Part shown: one piece after another, positions 43,472-51,974 of the stretch
Layout of the letters: each line of letters opens with the position of its first letter
How positions within the stretch are numbered: position 1 is the stretch's first letter
Source: Bin87 sp965219925
GTDB lineage: Bacteria > Chloroflexota > Dehalococcoidia > Lucifugimonadales > UBA3495
NCBI GenBank assembly: GCA_965219925.1
Contig: OZ244795.1
Coordinates: forward strand, 1,240,001 to 1,304,000
Direction: 5' to 3'
Length of the DNA stretch: 64,000 nt
Notes under the pieces: generated by a model
The model's database searches: none
Seen by the model: the letters and a program-made list of their open reading frames with translations, nothing else
What the model was told of the DNA's origin: nothing
Position numbers and translations under genes: made by a program

Positions 43472-44944
43472 CTAATCAGCTGCTTCGGGTTCCCACTTCA
43501 ATACCGGTCGTCGCGCCGCAGTGGCTTCATCCAGGCGGGCGACCGGCGTGGTGTGCGGCGCATTCTGCACCAACTCCGGATTTGACGTGGCCTCGGCGTC
43601 GATAGCCCGCAAGGCGCCGATGAATGCGTCCAGCGTGTCTTTGGTTTCTGACTCGGTGGGCTCAATCATCAACGCTTCGTGAACTATGAGCGGGAAATAC
43701 ATCGTGGGAGCATGAAACCCGTAGTCCAGCAGCCGTTTCGCGACCTCGAGTCCACTGACACCTCGCTCGCGCTGCCAGTCCGCGGAGAACACTACCTCGT
43801 GCATGCACGTACGATCGTATGGTAGTGAGTATATGTCCTTCAAAGCGTGCATCAGATAATTGGCATTCAATACCGCATTGCCGCTGATGGATCTCAGGCC
43901 ATCGGCGCCCAACGTTCGGATGTACGTGTAGGCTCGCACCAACACGCCGAAATTGCCGTGAAAACTGCTTATCTTTCCGATGCTTCCATCCGGTTCGCTG
44001 AATTGGTACTCGCCGCTGTCGGTACGGATAACTATCGGCGCGGCAAGATATTGAGCCAGATTGTCGCCACAGCACACCGGACCCGCGCCGGGCCCGCCAC
44101 CGCCGTGCGGAGTGCTGAACGTCTTGTGAAGGTTGAGATGGCAAACGTCAAAACCCAGCGGGCCAAGCTTGGCACGTCCCAGCAGGGCATTCATGTTGGC
44201 GCCGTCGCCGTACACCAGCCCTCCGCAATCGTGGACCAACTGGCACACTTCCAGGATATTGGTGTCGAACAACCCCAGGGTGCTGGGCAGGGTGATCATA
44301 ACGCCGGCAAGGTCGTCACCCACCAGCCCGCGCAACGCGACCAGGTCGGTGTTGCCGTCGGCGTCGGAAGGCAGGGTCACCACGTCAAACCCGGCCATTG
44401 CCGCCGATGCCGGGTTGGTGCCGTGGGCGCTGTCGGGTATTGCCATTTTGGTGCGGCCAGCGTCGCCGCGCGCCAGGTGGTAGGCGCGCATCATCAATAC
44501 GCCGGCCAATTCGCCGTGGGCGCCGGCCAGAGTGGCCAGGCTGGTGTTGGCCATTCCGGTTATTTCCGTCAGCCATTCCTGGAGCCGATAGAGCAATTCC
44601 AGCGCTCCCTGGGCCTGGGCGGTAGATTGCAGGGGATGAATGCCGGCAAACCCGGCCAGAAACGCCATATCGTCATTGATCTTCGGGTTGTACTTCATCG
44701 TGCACGAACCCAGCGGGTAGAAATGGGTGTCGATGCTGAAATTCAGTTGACTCAGCGTGGTGAAGTACTGCACTACTTCGGGTTCCGACACTTCGGGCAG
44801 TGGCAAATCATCGCGCAGAAACGCGGGATCCGGCATGGGGGCGGCCGGCACATCCAATGTAGGTGCGATCGTTCCGACCCGACCGGGCACACTCCGGTCC
44901 ATCAGCAGACGGGAAGTGTCTCTATTTCCGCCTTTATTCATCAT
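43472..44944 (-). CDS. gcvPB: Glycine dehydrogenase (decarboxylating) subunit 2
   Basis: PLP-binding half of the split P-protein of the glycine cleavage system, which decarboxylates glycine and passes aminomethyl to lipoyl-GcvH. The 490-residue protein has HFYPLGSCTMKYNPKIND near the N terminus and the PLP lysine in HLNLHKTFSTPHGGGGPG. ITGMANTSLATLAGAHGE and EPTESETKDTLDAF are also diagnostic. It is the last gene of a minus-strand group with gcvPA. An SfiI-type site GGCC-AGAGT-GGCC lies inside it (44525-44537). Confidence 0.96.
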   Translation of the reverse strand: MMNKGGNRDTSRLLMDRSVPGRVGTIAPTLDVPAAPMPDPAFLRDDLPLPEVSEPEVVQYFTTLSQLNFSIDTHFYPLGSCTMKYNPKINDDMAFLAGFAGIHPLQSTAQAQGALELLYRLQEWLTEITGMANTSLATLAGAHGELAGVLMMRAYHLARGDAGRTKMAIPDSAHGTNPASAAMAGFDVVTLPSDADGNTDLVALRGLVGDDLAGVMITLPSTLGLFDTNILEVCQLVHDCGGLVYGDGANMNALLGRAKLGPLGFDVCHLNLHKTFSTPHGGGGPGAGPVCCGDNLAQYLAAPIVIRTDSGEYQFSEPDGSIGKISSFHGNFGVLVRAYTYIRTLGADGLRSISGNAVLNANYLMHALKDIYSLPYDRTCMHEVVFSADWQRERGVSGLEVAKRLLDYGFHAPTMYFPLIVHEALMIEPTESETKDTLDAFIGALRAIDAEATSNPELVQNAPHTTPVARLDEATAARRPVLKWEPEAAD

Positions 44945-45007
44945 CTTGCAGTATGTCTCCCGTTAGGTTCAGCGCCAATGGATTTCGAGCAACCAAAATC
45001 GATCGCA

Positions 45008-46332
45008 TTACCCGATTGTGGCCAGGGCATCGACCAATTGGTCGATTTCGGATTTGGTATTCATTTCAGTTACGCACAACAACATTCCGTTGTTGAACCG
45101 GTCGCTGACGTCCAACCCGCCTAAAATATTGCGCTCCATCAACTGAAGGTTCACCTGGGAAGGGCCGGTCGGACACGACACCACAAATTCCTGGAAGAAT
45201 TCGCCTTCCACCGGCAGCGAATAATCCGGCAGGTTGTTGATTTGCTGGGCGGCGTAATGGGATTTGTGGTAGCACAGCTCCGCCACCTGCCGGAGCCCCT
45301 GGCGACCCATGGCCGCCAGGTATATCGACGACGCCAGCGCGTACAGGGCTTCGTTGGTACAGATGTTGGACGTTGCGCGTTCCCTACGAATGTGCTGCTC
45401 CCGGGTTTGCAGCGTGAGCACGTAGCCGGTGCGACCTTCGGTATCAGTTGTGCGACCCACCAATCGACTGGGCATTTGGCGAATGTACTGCTGTTTGCAA
45501 CTGAACAGGCCCAGATACGGACCACCGAATGATGGCGGTATGCCCAAAGGTTGACCTTCACCGGCGACGATGTCGGCTCCGAACGCACCCGGCGGGCGCA
45601 ACATGCCATCGCCAGCGGATCGGCCGACACTACCAGGAGACCGCCCTCGCCGTGGATGGCGTCTCCGAGCGCGCCCAGGTCGTCGAGCGTCCCGAAAAAG
45701 TTGGGATATTGAGCCACAATCCCGGCGGTGGCTTCATTGGCCGCCCCTCCGGCGTCGGCGGTGGCGATCACATCGATGGCGATACCCTGAGCCTGGCAAT
45801 AGGTGGCTATTACCTGACGATATGAAGGCGCCACACCGTCGCAGACGACCAGGCGATTTCGCCCGGTAACCCGGCAGGCCATCAGCGTAGCCTCAGCGAG
45901 GCTGGTGGCTCCGTCGTACATCCCGGCGTTAGCCACCTCCATACCGTACAGAGCGCTAACCATGGTTTGAAATTCAAAAATGACCTGCAAAGTTCCTTGA
46001 GATACCTCCGGTTGATATGGAGTGTATGCGGTAAGGAACTCACCGCGGGTCATCAGGGCTTTCACGATTGCAGGAATGAAATGATGGTAACACCCGGCGC
46101 CCAGAAACGAAGGGCCGCTGGCCAGCGGCCGGTTTCTTGATGCCAATTCTCCAAGTTCTCGCTGAATATCAAGCTCGGACATGGGACCCGGCAGATCCAG
46201 AGAAGGATTCCGGTAGGCATCGGGAATATCTTGAAAGAGGTCGTCGATGGTTCCCAAACCAATGGAATCCAGCAATTGCTTCTGCTCAACCACAGTGTTG
46301 GGGATGTAATGAGACTGAAATTCGGTAACCAT
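45008..46332 (-). pseudogene. gcvPA: Glycine dehydrogenase (decarboxylating) subunit 1, interrupted by a one-base deletion
   Basis: Partner subunit of the split P-protein. The N-terminal part (46332-45604) reads HYIPNTVVEQKQLLDSIGLG, GAGCYHHFIPAIV and TAYTPYQPEVSQGTLQ in one frame, then loses the family sequence after VSADPLAMA. The rest (45603-45008) continues in another frame with LRPPGAFGADIVAGEG and GRTTDTEGRTGYVLTLQTREQHIRRE. Adding one base between 45603 and 45604 restores ALLRPPG and about 441 residues, the normal length. It may be a true lesion or a sequencing/assembly error. The ATG at 46332 has GGAG upstream. Confidence 0.85.
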
Positions 46333-46357
46333 GTTGGGTTGCTCCGTCAGTTGCAGA

Positions 46358-47059
46358 TTAATCATCCCAAGCGAGAGCTTGATCAGGATGAAGGGAAATA
46401 GCTTGGACTCGCCACGCTGATTTGTTCTTGAGTGCAGCCAAGCTTATTCTAACGCGAAATGCTTCGCCCCGTGATGGAGCATTCCGCCCGGCCAGCCATA
46501 TAGAATCACTGGCAGTTGGGTTGTACCGATCTTGCAAAAGTCCATTGGGCAAGCACAAAACCGAGACAGAATCAAGAAGATTAGGGACATCATCCGCCGA
46601 GCTTTCTGAGTAGTTATACTTGACGAATATCGTTGTCGTCAGGTATTCGTCATCCCGTACTATCGCGATATTCTCTAAATCCCCTGGCACATCCACCGCC
46701 CGATTCTGTCTTACCTGACGGATGCGCATTGAGGTTTGGGATGTCTGGATAGTGGCTGTGCGAGCGCCAGCCGTTTTCTCCGCTTTTGAATCTACAAACA
46801 GCGCTTGTCGCACCGCATATTCGGGTTGAAACAAATAGGCCGCCCTTTTGTAGTCAATCTTGCCGAATAACCTTACCGGTATGGTTGGCATCCCTTGCCG
46901 GTCCAGAGCCTCACGAGTAATGTCCTCGCCTATGTCGGCTACCAGATCTGATTCGTTCCTGAAATCATAGATGGCCTGAACTACCATCCGCAGCGTAGCC
47001 TTCTCTATCTGCTCAATAGTGTCAAGATTAGCCCGAAGATCGCCAGCGTTCAGCGTCAT
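46358..47059 (-). CDS. SfiI-like type II restriction endonuclease
   Basis: A 233-residue protein that matches the SfiI family pattern from memory: IDYKRAAYL, LFVDSKAEK, TTIFVKYNY, LCLPNGLLQDRYNP and GRNAPSRGEAFRVRISLAALK in the same order. Putative catalytic residues are Asp69 and Asp90-x-Lys92. SfiI is a tetrameric enzyme that cuts GGCCNNNNNGGCC; the recognition site here is untested. Its ATG overlaps the methyltransferase stop, and gcvPA starts 25 bp downstream. GC is roughly 45-50%, clearly below the neighbours, which suggests transfer. Confidence 0.78.
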   Translation of the reverse strand: MTLNAGDLRANLDTIEQIEKATLRMVVQAIYDFRNESDLVADIGEDITREALDRQGMPTIPVRLFGKIDYKRAAYLFQPEYAVRQALFVDSKAEKTAGARTATIQTSQTSMRIRQVRQNRAVDVPGDLENIAIVRDDEYLTTTIFVKYNYSESSADDVPNLLDSVSVLCLPNGLLQDRYNPTASDSIWLAGRNAPSRGEAFRVRISLAALKNKSAWRVQAISLHPDQALAWDD

Positions 47060-48099
47060 AGCGTCAGCCTTAATGAGGGAGTCAACGCTTCTTGTACTCG
47101 TGCCCTTGCCAACTGCACGCTTTGAGGATTCAAGTCAAACCCAATAAACTGCCGCCCTTCTCCTATCGCGGCTAACGCAGTAGTCCCACTGCCAACAAAG
47201 CAGTCCAACACCAAGTCATTTGGCTCCGTTAGCAAACTTATCATCCGACGCGGCAATTCTAACGGGAATTGCGATTCGTGAGCGCTATTAGAGCGAACCG
47301 ACCGTATATTCCACACGCCCCGCGAACCCCACTCTGCCCATTCGTCGGCATCCAGCCGTTCCCGGTTCACCACCGTTATTCCCGGCTTCCAGATAATCAG
47401 CAGATGCTCCCACTCGTCCACCGAACGATAGGACAAGCTGTGCCATCTGCTGTTTTCCCAACACGGATCCTTTACCCACACACGCCGGTCATAGAGATAA
47501 AATCCTGCGTCTTCAGCCCAGCGCTCTACCAGTCCGGCGGTGAGTTTCACTCTGGTCTGAGGCGCGTATTTGCCGCCCCGGACGTTGTTGTTTTTCAGCC
47601 GCCGGTCGATGGTCTGTTCGCTGCACCCCAGCAGGGAAGCCAGCTGGTACTTGTCAAAGCCGGGATTATCCCGCTGTGCGGCCAGCACCTCATCCCGAGT
47701 GATTTTAACCTTCTTGGCGCTGACGTTATCCGCCTGGATTCGCGGCATATCCGGGTCCTCGAAAGCCAGAATATCGGCAATGTTAATCGCCAGGAAACCG
47801 CCGGCTTTGATGACCGGGTAGTGGGCTGCAATCGTTTGTTCCAGCAACGTTGCCCACTCTCGAAAATTCAAGTGGGATTCATATGACTTCCCTAGACAAT
47901 AGGGGGGCGACCAGAAACTCAGGGCCACCGATTCCGGCATCATCTCTTTCAACAACGTTCTGGCATCACCGGGATGTATTAGGTTTGGTTCCAAGTAAGA
48001 GGATGTAAACATATCCGCCGATGACCTCATTGCTTGAATCAGCCCTGCGCTGGCGCGCCACCATCCTTGCCGTAACCCCTCCACGTTGTCAAGAGGCAA
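47056..48099 (-). CDS. DNA methyltransferase with SPPY motif and internal HTH, modification partner
   Basis: A 347-residue beta-class amino-methyltransferase. Motif IV SPPY is at residues 64-67, indicating N4-cytosine (or N6-adenine) methylation, and the SAM motif DCFVGSGTTALAA is near the C terminus (299-311). Between them, about residues 148-172, is a helix-turn-helix-like segment (YQLASLLGCSEQTIDRRLKN), unusual inside this fold. The stop overlaps the endonuclease start. The TTG start at 48099 is tentative; ATG at 48012 is also possible. It protects host DNA from the SfiI-like nuclease. Confidence 0.85.
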   Translation of the reverse strand: MPLDNVEGLRQGWWRASAGLIQAMRSSADMFTSSYLEPNLIHPGDARTLLKEMMPESVALSFWSPPYCLGKSYESHLNFREWATLLEQTIAAHYPVIKAGGFLAINIADILAFEDPDMPRIQADNVSAKKVKITRDEVLAAQRDNPGFDKYQLASLLGCSEQTIDRRLKNNNVRGGKYAPQTRVKLTAGLVERWAEDAGFYLYDRRVWVKDPCWENSRWHSLSYRSVDEWEHLLIIWKPGITVVNRERLDADEWAEWGSRGVWNIRSVRSNSAHESQFPLELPRRMISLLTEPNDLVLDCFVGSGTTALAAIGEGRQFIGFDLNPQSVQLARARVQEALTPSLRLTL

Positions 48100-48123
48100 G
48101 CGGACACTGGCAATCTTTCCTTT

Positions 48124-49314
48124 CTACGCCAGCACCCGGTATCGGTAGCTGGATTCCAGCAATTCCCCGTCCTGGAATCGGTCGAGCCGCAGAGGGGTGA
48201 GGTCAACGTCTCTGGCTCGCCGTTCCACCACCAGCTCAGCCACGGCTTTCCCGATGGCCGGCGACAGCTTGAACCCGTGGCCACTGAATCCCACGGCGCA
48301 ATAAAGACCATCTACGCCAGAAACCGCGTCCAGTACCGGGTGCCAGTCGGGTGTGGTTGTAAACAATCCCGACCAACCTCCCCGGTAGTAGGAATCCTCC
48401 ATACCCGGCATGCGGCGACCCAACCGGAAGATTGCGGACGCGGCGTCGGACGGGTCTATGCCTTCAGGATAGGAATCAGGATTCGGCTGCTCTTCATCGT
48501 TTCCGAATCCCATCATGGTAAATGCGGATCCATCCGGGCGGAAGGAAAACGATTGGCTGATGTCGCCAACCGTGGGATGGTGGGGCACCCGTTCGATGGG
48601 ACGGGCGACTGTCGCTATCTGATGTCGAACCGGCAACAACGGAACCTCTACGCCGATGGCAGACAGCAGGCGGTATGACCAGGGTCCGGCGGCGATTATC
48701 ACGGTTTCGGTCGCAATGCGTTCGCCGTTCCGGGTGGTTACTGCCTGAACCCGACTGCCTTCATACACGATACTGACGGCGGGGTTGCGCATTGAAATGT
48801 GTGCTCCCGCTTCCCGCGAGCGGGCGGCGTAAGAAACGGTAACCTGATGCGGATTGGCGTACCCGGAAAGGGGTTCCCAGGCTGCGTGTTCATCATCGTA
48901 CAACCGAATCGCCGGCGCCAGTCGGCTTACGTCATCATGGGTAACCACCGAGGTGTCGATCCCCAACTCCTGCAGTAATGCTACGTTGCGCTGCAACCCG
49001 GCGCGGTCGTCATCTTTCACCACCACCAGGTAACCGGTACGTACGAAACCCGACTCTCCGCCCACTATCTCATCGAACTCGGTGAACACCTGAAGACTTT
49101 GCCACGCCAGGGTCGCGGTAACCGGGTTGGAGTAATGCATCCGACAGATCGCCTGCGACCGACCGGTGCTGCCGGAACCCAGCACGTCGCGTTCAAGCAG
49201 TACCGTATTGGCGACACCCAGTTGCGCCAGGTGGTACTGGATAGCGCAGCCTATGACGCCGCCACCGATGATCACTACATCGGCAGAGCCAGGCAATGGA
49301 TTATTCGTCGACAC
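48124..49314 (-). CDS. FAD-dependent amino-acid/sarcosine oxidase-like (DadA family) oxidoreductase
   Basis: A 396-residue DAO-family flavoprotein. The dinucleotide motif ADVVIIGGGVIGCAIQYHLAQLG opens the protein, and GSGSTGRSQAICRMHYSN resembles the sarcosine/dimethylglycine oxidase group. The C-terminal FAD contact is GLYCAVGFSGHGFKLSPAIG. It probably oxidises an N-methyl glycine or other secondary amine, which would feed glycine to the nearby cleavage genes (inference). GTG at 49314 is preferred; a TTG at 49344 is also in frame. Its end lies 24 bp from the methyltransferase start. Confidence 0.86.
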   Translation of the reverse strand: MSTNNPLPGSADVVIIGGGVIGCAIQYHLAQLGVANTVLLERDVLGSGSTGRSQAICRMHYSNPVTATLAWQSLQVFTEFDEIVGGESGFVRTGYLVVVKDDDRAGLQRNVALLQELGIDTSVVTHDDVSRLAPAIRLYDDEHAAWEPLSGYANPHQVTVSYAARSREAGAHISMRNPAVSIVYEGSRVQAVTTRNGERIATETVIIAAGPWSYRLLSAIGVEVPLLPVRHQIATVARPIERVPHHPTVGDISQSFSFRPDGSAFTMMGFGNDEEQPNPDSYPEGIDPSDAASAIFRLGRRMPGMEDSYYRGGWSGLFTTTPDWHPVLDAVSGVDGLYCAVGFSGHGFKLSPAIGKAVAELVVERRARDVDLTPLRLDRFQDGELLESSYRYRVLA

Positions 49315-49723
49315 CTTTCCAGGACATAACACGGTTGACGTCAATTATGATTGCAACGAGTCGCTGGTCGCTTCTGGTCAGCTCGTCGGCGTCTTGCGCT
49401 CCGCGTTCTGTCCCCTCATAGCGGGAAAAGATGCTGCGTACCGTATCACGCAGATTGGCATTCTCCACGGTGGCATCGCCTTCCAGAATCACGTACTGGT
49501 AAGGCCATTCGTCGGTGGCCACGGAGATCGCAACCTTGGGATTTTGGCGTACATTCCGCGTTTTCACCGCAGAGTCGCCGGAAACAACGGTTACTTTACC
49601 GTCTTCCCATCGGTACCAAACCGGCGATATGTGTGGTGTGCCGTCCTGACGGATCGAGGCGAAATGGGCGACATGAGGGCCGGCGAGGTAGGCGTCGATC
49701 TCCTGTGGTGTAAGTCGCGGCAT
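49301..49723 (-). CDS. Pyridoxamine 5'-phosphate oxidase-like, F420/flavin-binding protein
   Basis: A 140-residue split-barrel protein. The conserved FASIRQDGTPHISPVWYRWEDGKV and SAVKTRNVRQNPKVAISVATDEWPYQYVILEG segments place it in the PPOX class, whose members bind FMN or F420. The last codons overlap the oxidoreductase gene by 14 bp. A role in F420-dependent reduction or in pairing with the flavoprotein is possible but unproven. The upstream 270 bp show no gene. Confidence 0.82.
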   Translation of the reverse strand: MPRLTPQEIDAYLAGPHVAHFASIRQDGTPHISPVWYRWEDGKVTVVSGDSAVKTRNVRQNPKVAISVATDEWPYQYVILEGDATVENANLRDTVRSIFSRYEGTERGAQDADELTRSDQRLVAIIIDVNRVMSWKGVDE

Positions 49724-49995
49724 TATATCCTCAGACGCTCCGGCGGTCGATCAGAAATCTTCCCTGGCCCGGCTTGATTTAGCGAGTAATGATAACATAT
49801 CGATCCGGACATCGGCCCGCACCCAACGCGCGCGTCAGGGCAATCGCATTCTCATCTGGAGGCAACAACCAGCGTCTGAATTTGCGGTTGCCGAGGTTGA
49901 ATACGTCTGGTCCAGCAAAGATTGAAGGCGGTTGACGTTGTGCCGGAACGGAATCCGGCTCCCCTACGCCCATTGTTTTTGAGAATGCGATTGCC

Positions 49996-50210
49996 CTGAC
50001 GCGCGCGTACCCACTTTAATCTGTCATTGCGACCCCGTACTCGATGCGGGGGTTGGCAATCTCGGTGAGGTTGAACACACGTCGGCAAATCACCATTGCT
50101 ACGGCGACTAGATTGCCACGTCGCTGCGCTCCTCGCAATGACAGGTGGCGGTAGCCGTCCTTCGCAATGACGGCAGGCCGGTTTGGTTTGGCAAAGTTGG
50201 TACGCTGGAG
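49996..50210. repeat. MITE-like element, family R, copy 8
   Basis: Left end CTGACGCGCGCGTACCCAC and right end AAAGTTGGTACGCTGGAG, with both arm types and the GTCATTGCGA cores. No flanking duplication is recognisable, so it may be old. Gap 49724-49995 contains nothing I can support. Confidence 0.65.
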
Positions 50211-50296
50211 CCGGAACCAATCATTGCACGCTCCCCATCAGGGCGGTATGATGAATTGCAGGCTGACCGCTCAACCGTCATAGCACAGAAGATACG

Positions 50297-51448
50297 ATGA
50301 CTGCCGAATCCCCTAATACAGAGAACCTGCGCACGGCGTTGTTTGACACCCACGTAGCCTTGGGGGCCCGTATGGTGCCCTTCGGCGGATGGGATATGCC
50401 CGTGCAATATGCGGGCATCATCAGCGAAGTTGCTGCCGTTCGCAACGGCGCCGGATTGTTCGATGTCTCTCACATGGGCCGCTTGCACCTGGATGGCCCC
50501 AACGCCGCTGCTCTGTTGGACATTCTTCTAACGGGATCAGCGTCGGGGCTCAGGGTTGGCCGGGCGAGGTATTGTTTCATCTGCAAAGAAGACGGAGGCG
50601 TCATTGACGACACCATCTTCTACCGGTTGTCCGAGGACGAATTTCTGCTCATCCCCAATGCCGGAAATCGGCCGGCGGTTTCACTGTGGTTCGACAGGCA
50701 GCTGGCCCAGCATTTCGACGGCAGGGGAGTGCAGATTACGGACCGTACCATCGCCACGGGGCTGATTGCCTTACAGGGCCCATCAGCTGCCGACATAATC
50801 GACCGGCTCTGCGAAGATTTTTCGCCGGGCACCGGCCTGGCGCACAACCCGGGCCGATCGCCAGTCCCCTCGTTGCTGCGGCCGTTTTCCTGGGGTCGCG
50901 GCCACATGGATGGTCGGCGGGTGTTCGTTGGCCGCACCGGATACACCGGAGAGGACGGCTTCGAGATTGCTTTGGGCGCCGGCGACGCCGCCGTTATTTG
51001 GGAACAACTTTGCGCCGCCGGGGCAGTAGCCTGCGGCCTGGGAGCCCGCGACGTATTGAGGTTAGAGGCGGGGTTGCCATTGCACGGTCACGAATTGGCG
51101 GATGACATTTCCCCGATCGAAGCCGGAATGGGCCGTTTTGTACGGCGCGATGGCGGGTTTAACGGGGCCGATGTCCTCGACCAACAAAGGGTGTACGGCA
51201 CGCCGCGTCAGCTGGTGGGCCTGACTTTGCCCGGTCGCAGCGCCCCTCGCGCCGGGTACGAAGTATTCGCTAACGGCGCTGTGGTTGGAGTTATCAGCAG
51301 CGGCAGCTATTCCCCCACGCTGGAAAAATGCATCGCCATGGCTTTCATCGACTCGAACAGTGTCGATGCAGAACTCACGGTGGATATACGCGGCCGCGCA
51401 GCGCCGGCAGCCACGGCGGAACTGCCCTTCTACAAGCGCGCGTCGTAG
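50297..51448 (+). CDS. gcvT: Aminomethyltransferase (glycine cleavage T-protein)
   Basis: Transfers the methylene of aminomethyl-lipoyl-GcvH to tetrahydrofolate and releases ammonia. The 383-residue protein has GARMVPFGGWDMPVQY, GLFDVSHMGRL, GGVIDDTIFYRLSEDEFLL and GRTGYTGEDGFEI in order. The C-terminal domain includes SGSYSPTLEKCIAMAFI. It is complete and is followed by gcvH after 50 bp. It is transcribed away from gcvPA/gcvPB, so the system is split over two strands. Confidence 0.96.
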   Translation: MTAESPNTENLRTALFDTHVALGARMVPFGGWDMPVQYAGIISEVAAVRNGAGLFDVSHMGRLHLDGPNAAALLDILLTGSASGLRVGRARYCFICKEDGGVIDDTIFYRLSEDEFLLIPNAGNRPAVSLWFDRQLAQHFDGRGVQITDRTIATGLIALQGPSAADIIDRLCEDFSPGTGLAHNPGRSPVPSLLRPFSWGRGHMDGRRVFVGRTGYTGEDGFEIALGAGDAAVIWEQLCAAGAVACGLGARDVLRLEAGLPLHGHELADDISPIEAGMGRFVRRDGGFNGADVLDQQRVYGTPRQLVGLTLPGRSAPRAGYEVFANGAVVGVISSGSYSPTLEKCIAMAFIDSNSVDAELTVDIRGRAAPAATAELPFYKRAS

Positions 51449-51498
51449 TGATGGATCGACCGCCTCGCCTCATTCAATAGCTGGAGGATGTAAACAAC

Positions 51499-51888
51499 GT
51501 GAATCCCAAAGACCGAAAATACACTCGCGAGCACGAATGGGTCCTTTTGGAGGACGGTTCGGCGGGTCTGGCGTTGGTAGGCATAACGCACTACGCCCAG
51601 GACCAGTTGGGTGACGTTGTGTATCTGGAATTACCCGCAATTGGAGCCAGCGTAGGTCACCTGGCGAAGATGGGCGAGATTGAATCAGTCAAGGCTGTTT
51701 CCGACCTCTATTCGCCGGTGAGCGGAGATGTGATGGAGGTCAATGCCAGGTTGGCCCGCGAGCCGGAGTTGGTCAATAATGATCCGTTCGGCGACGGGTG
51801 GATGCTCAGAGTCAGGATCAGCGATGCATCGGAGCTGGATACGCTGCTGGATGCCGCCGCGTATGAAGAGTATATCGGCCAGCTCTAG
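51499..51888 (+). CDS. gcvH: Glycine cleavage system H protein
   Basis: Lipoyl carrier protein of 129 residues. The lipoylated lysine lies in MGEIESVKAVSDLYSPVSG (about residue 63). REHEWVLLEDGSAGLALVGITHYAQDQLGDVVY is the family N-terminal fold. The GTG start has a GGAGGATG site upstream. The lipoyl dehydrogenase subunit is not in the window. Confidence 0.96.
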   Translation: MNPKDRKYTREHEWVLLEDGSAGLALVGITHYAQDQLGDVVYLELPAIGASVGHLAKMGEIESVKAVSDLYSPVSGDVMEVNARLAREPELVNNDPFGDGWMLRVRISDASELDTLLDAAAYEEYIGQL

Positions 51889-51974
51889 TTCGCCAATGCT
51901 TGGGTTGAACCTTATTGCCCCGTTTCTACTACCGCCGGGCGCAGAAGTTTCCATCGGCGTGATGTGACGGGGAA

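Noticed and set aside
43847..45124. 425-residue open frame on the plus strand
   Set aside because: Lies antisense to gcvPB and part of gcvPA, which have clear family motifs; its translation shows no recognisable fold.
49779..49973. 64-residue open frame on the minus strand upstream of the PPOX-like gene
   Set aside because: No ribosome site, no motif, and next to a repeat; could be a remnant but cannot be supported.
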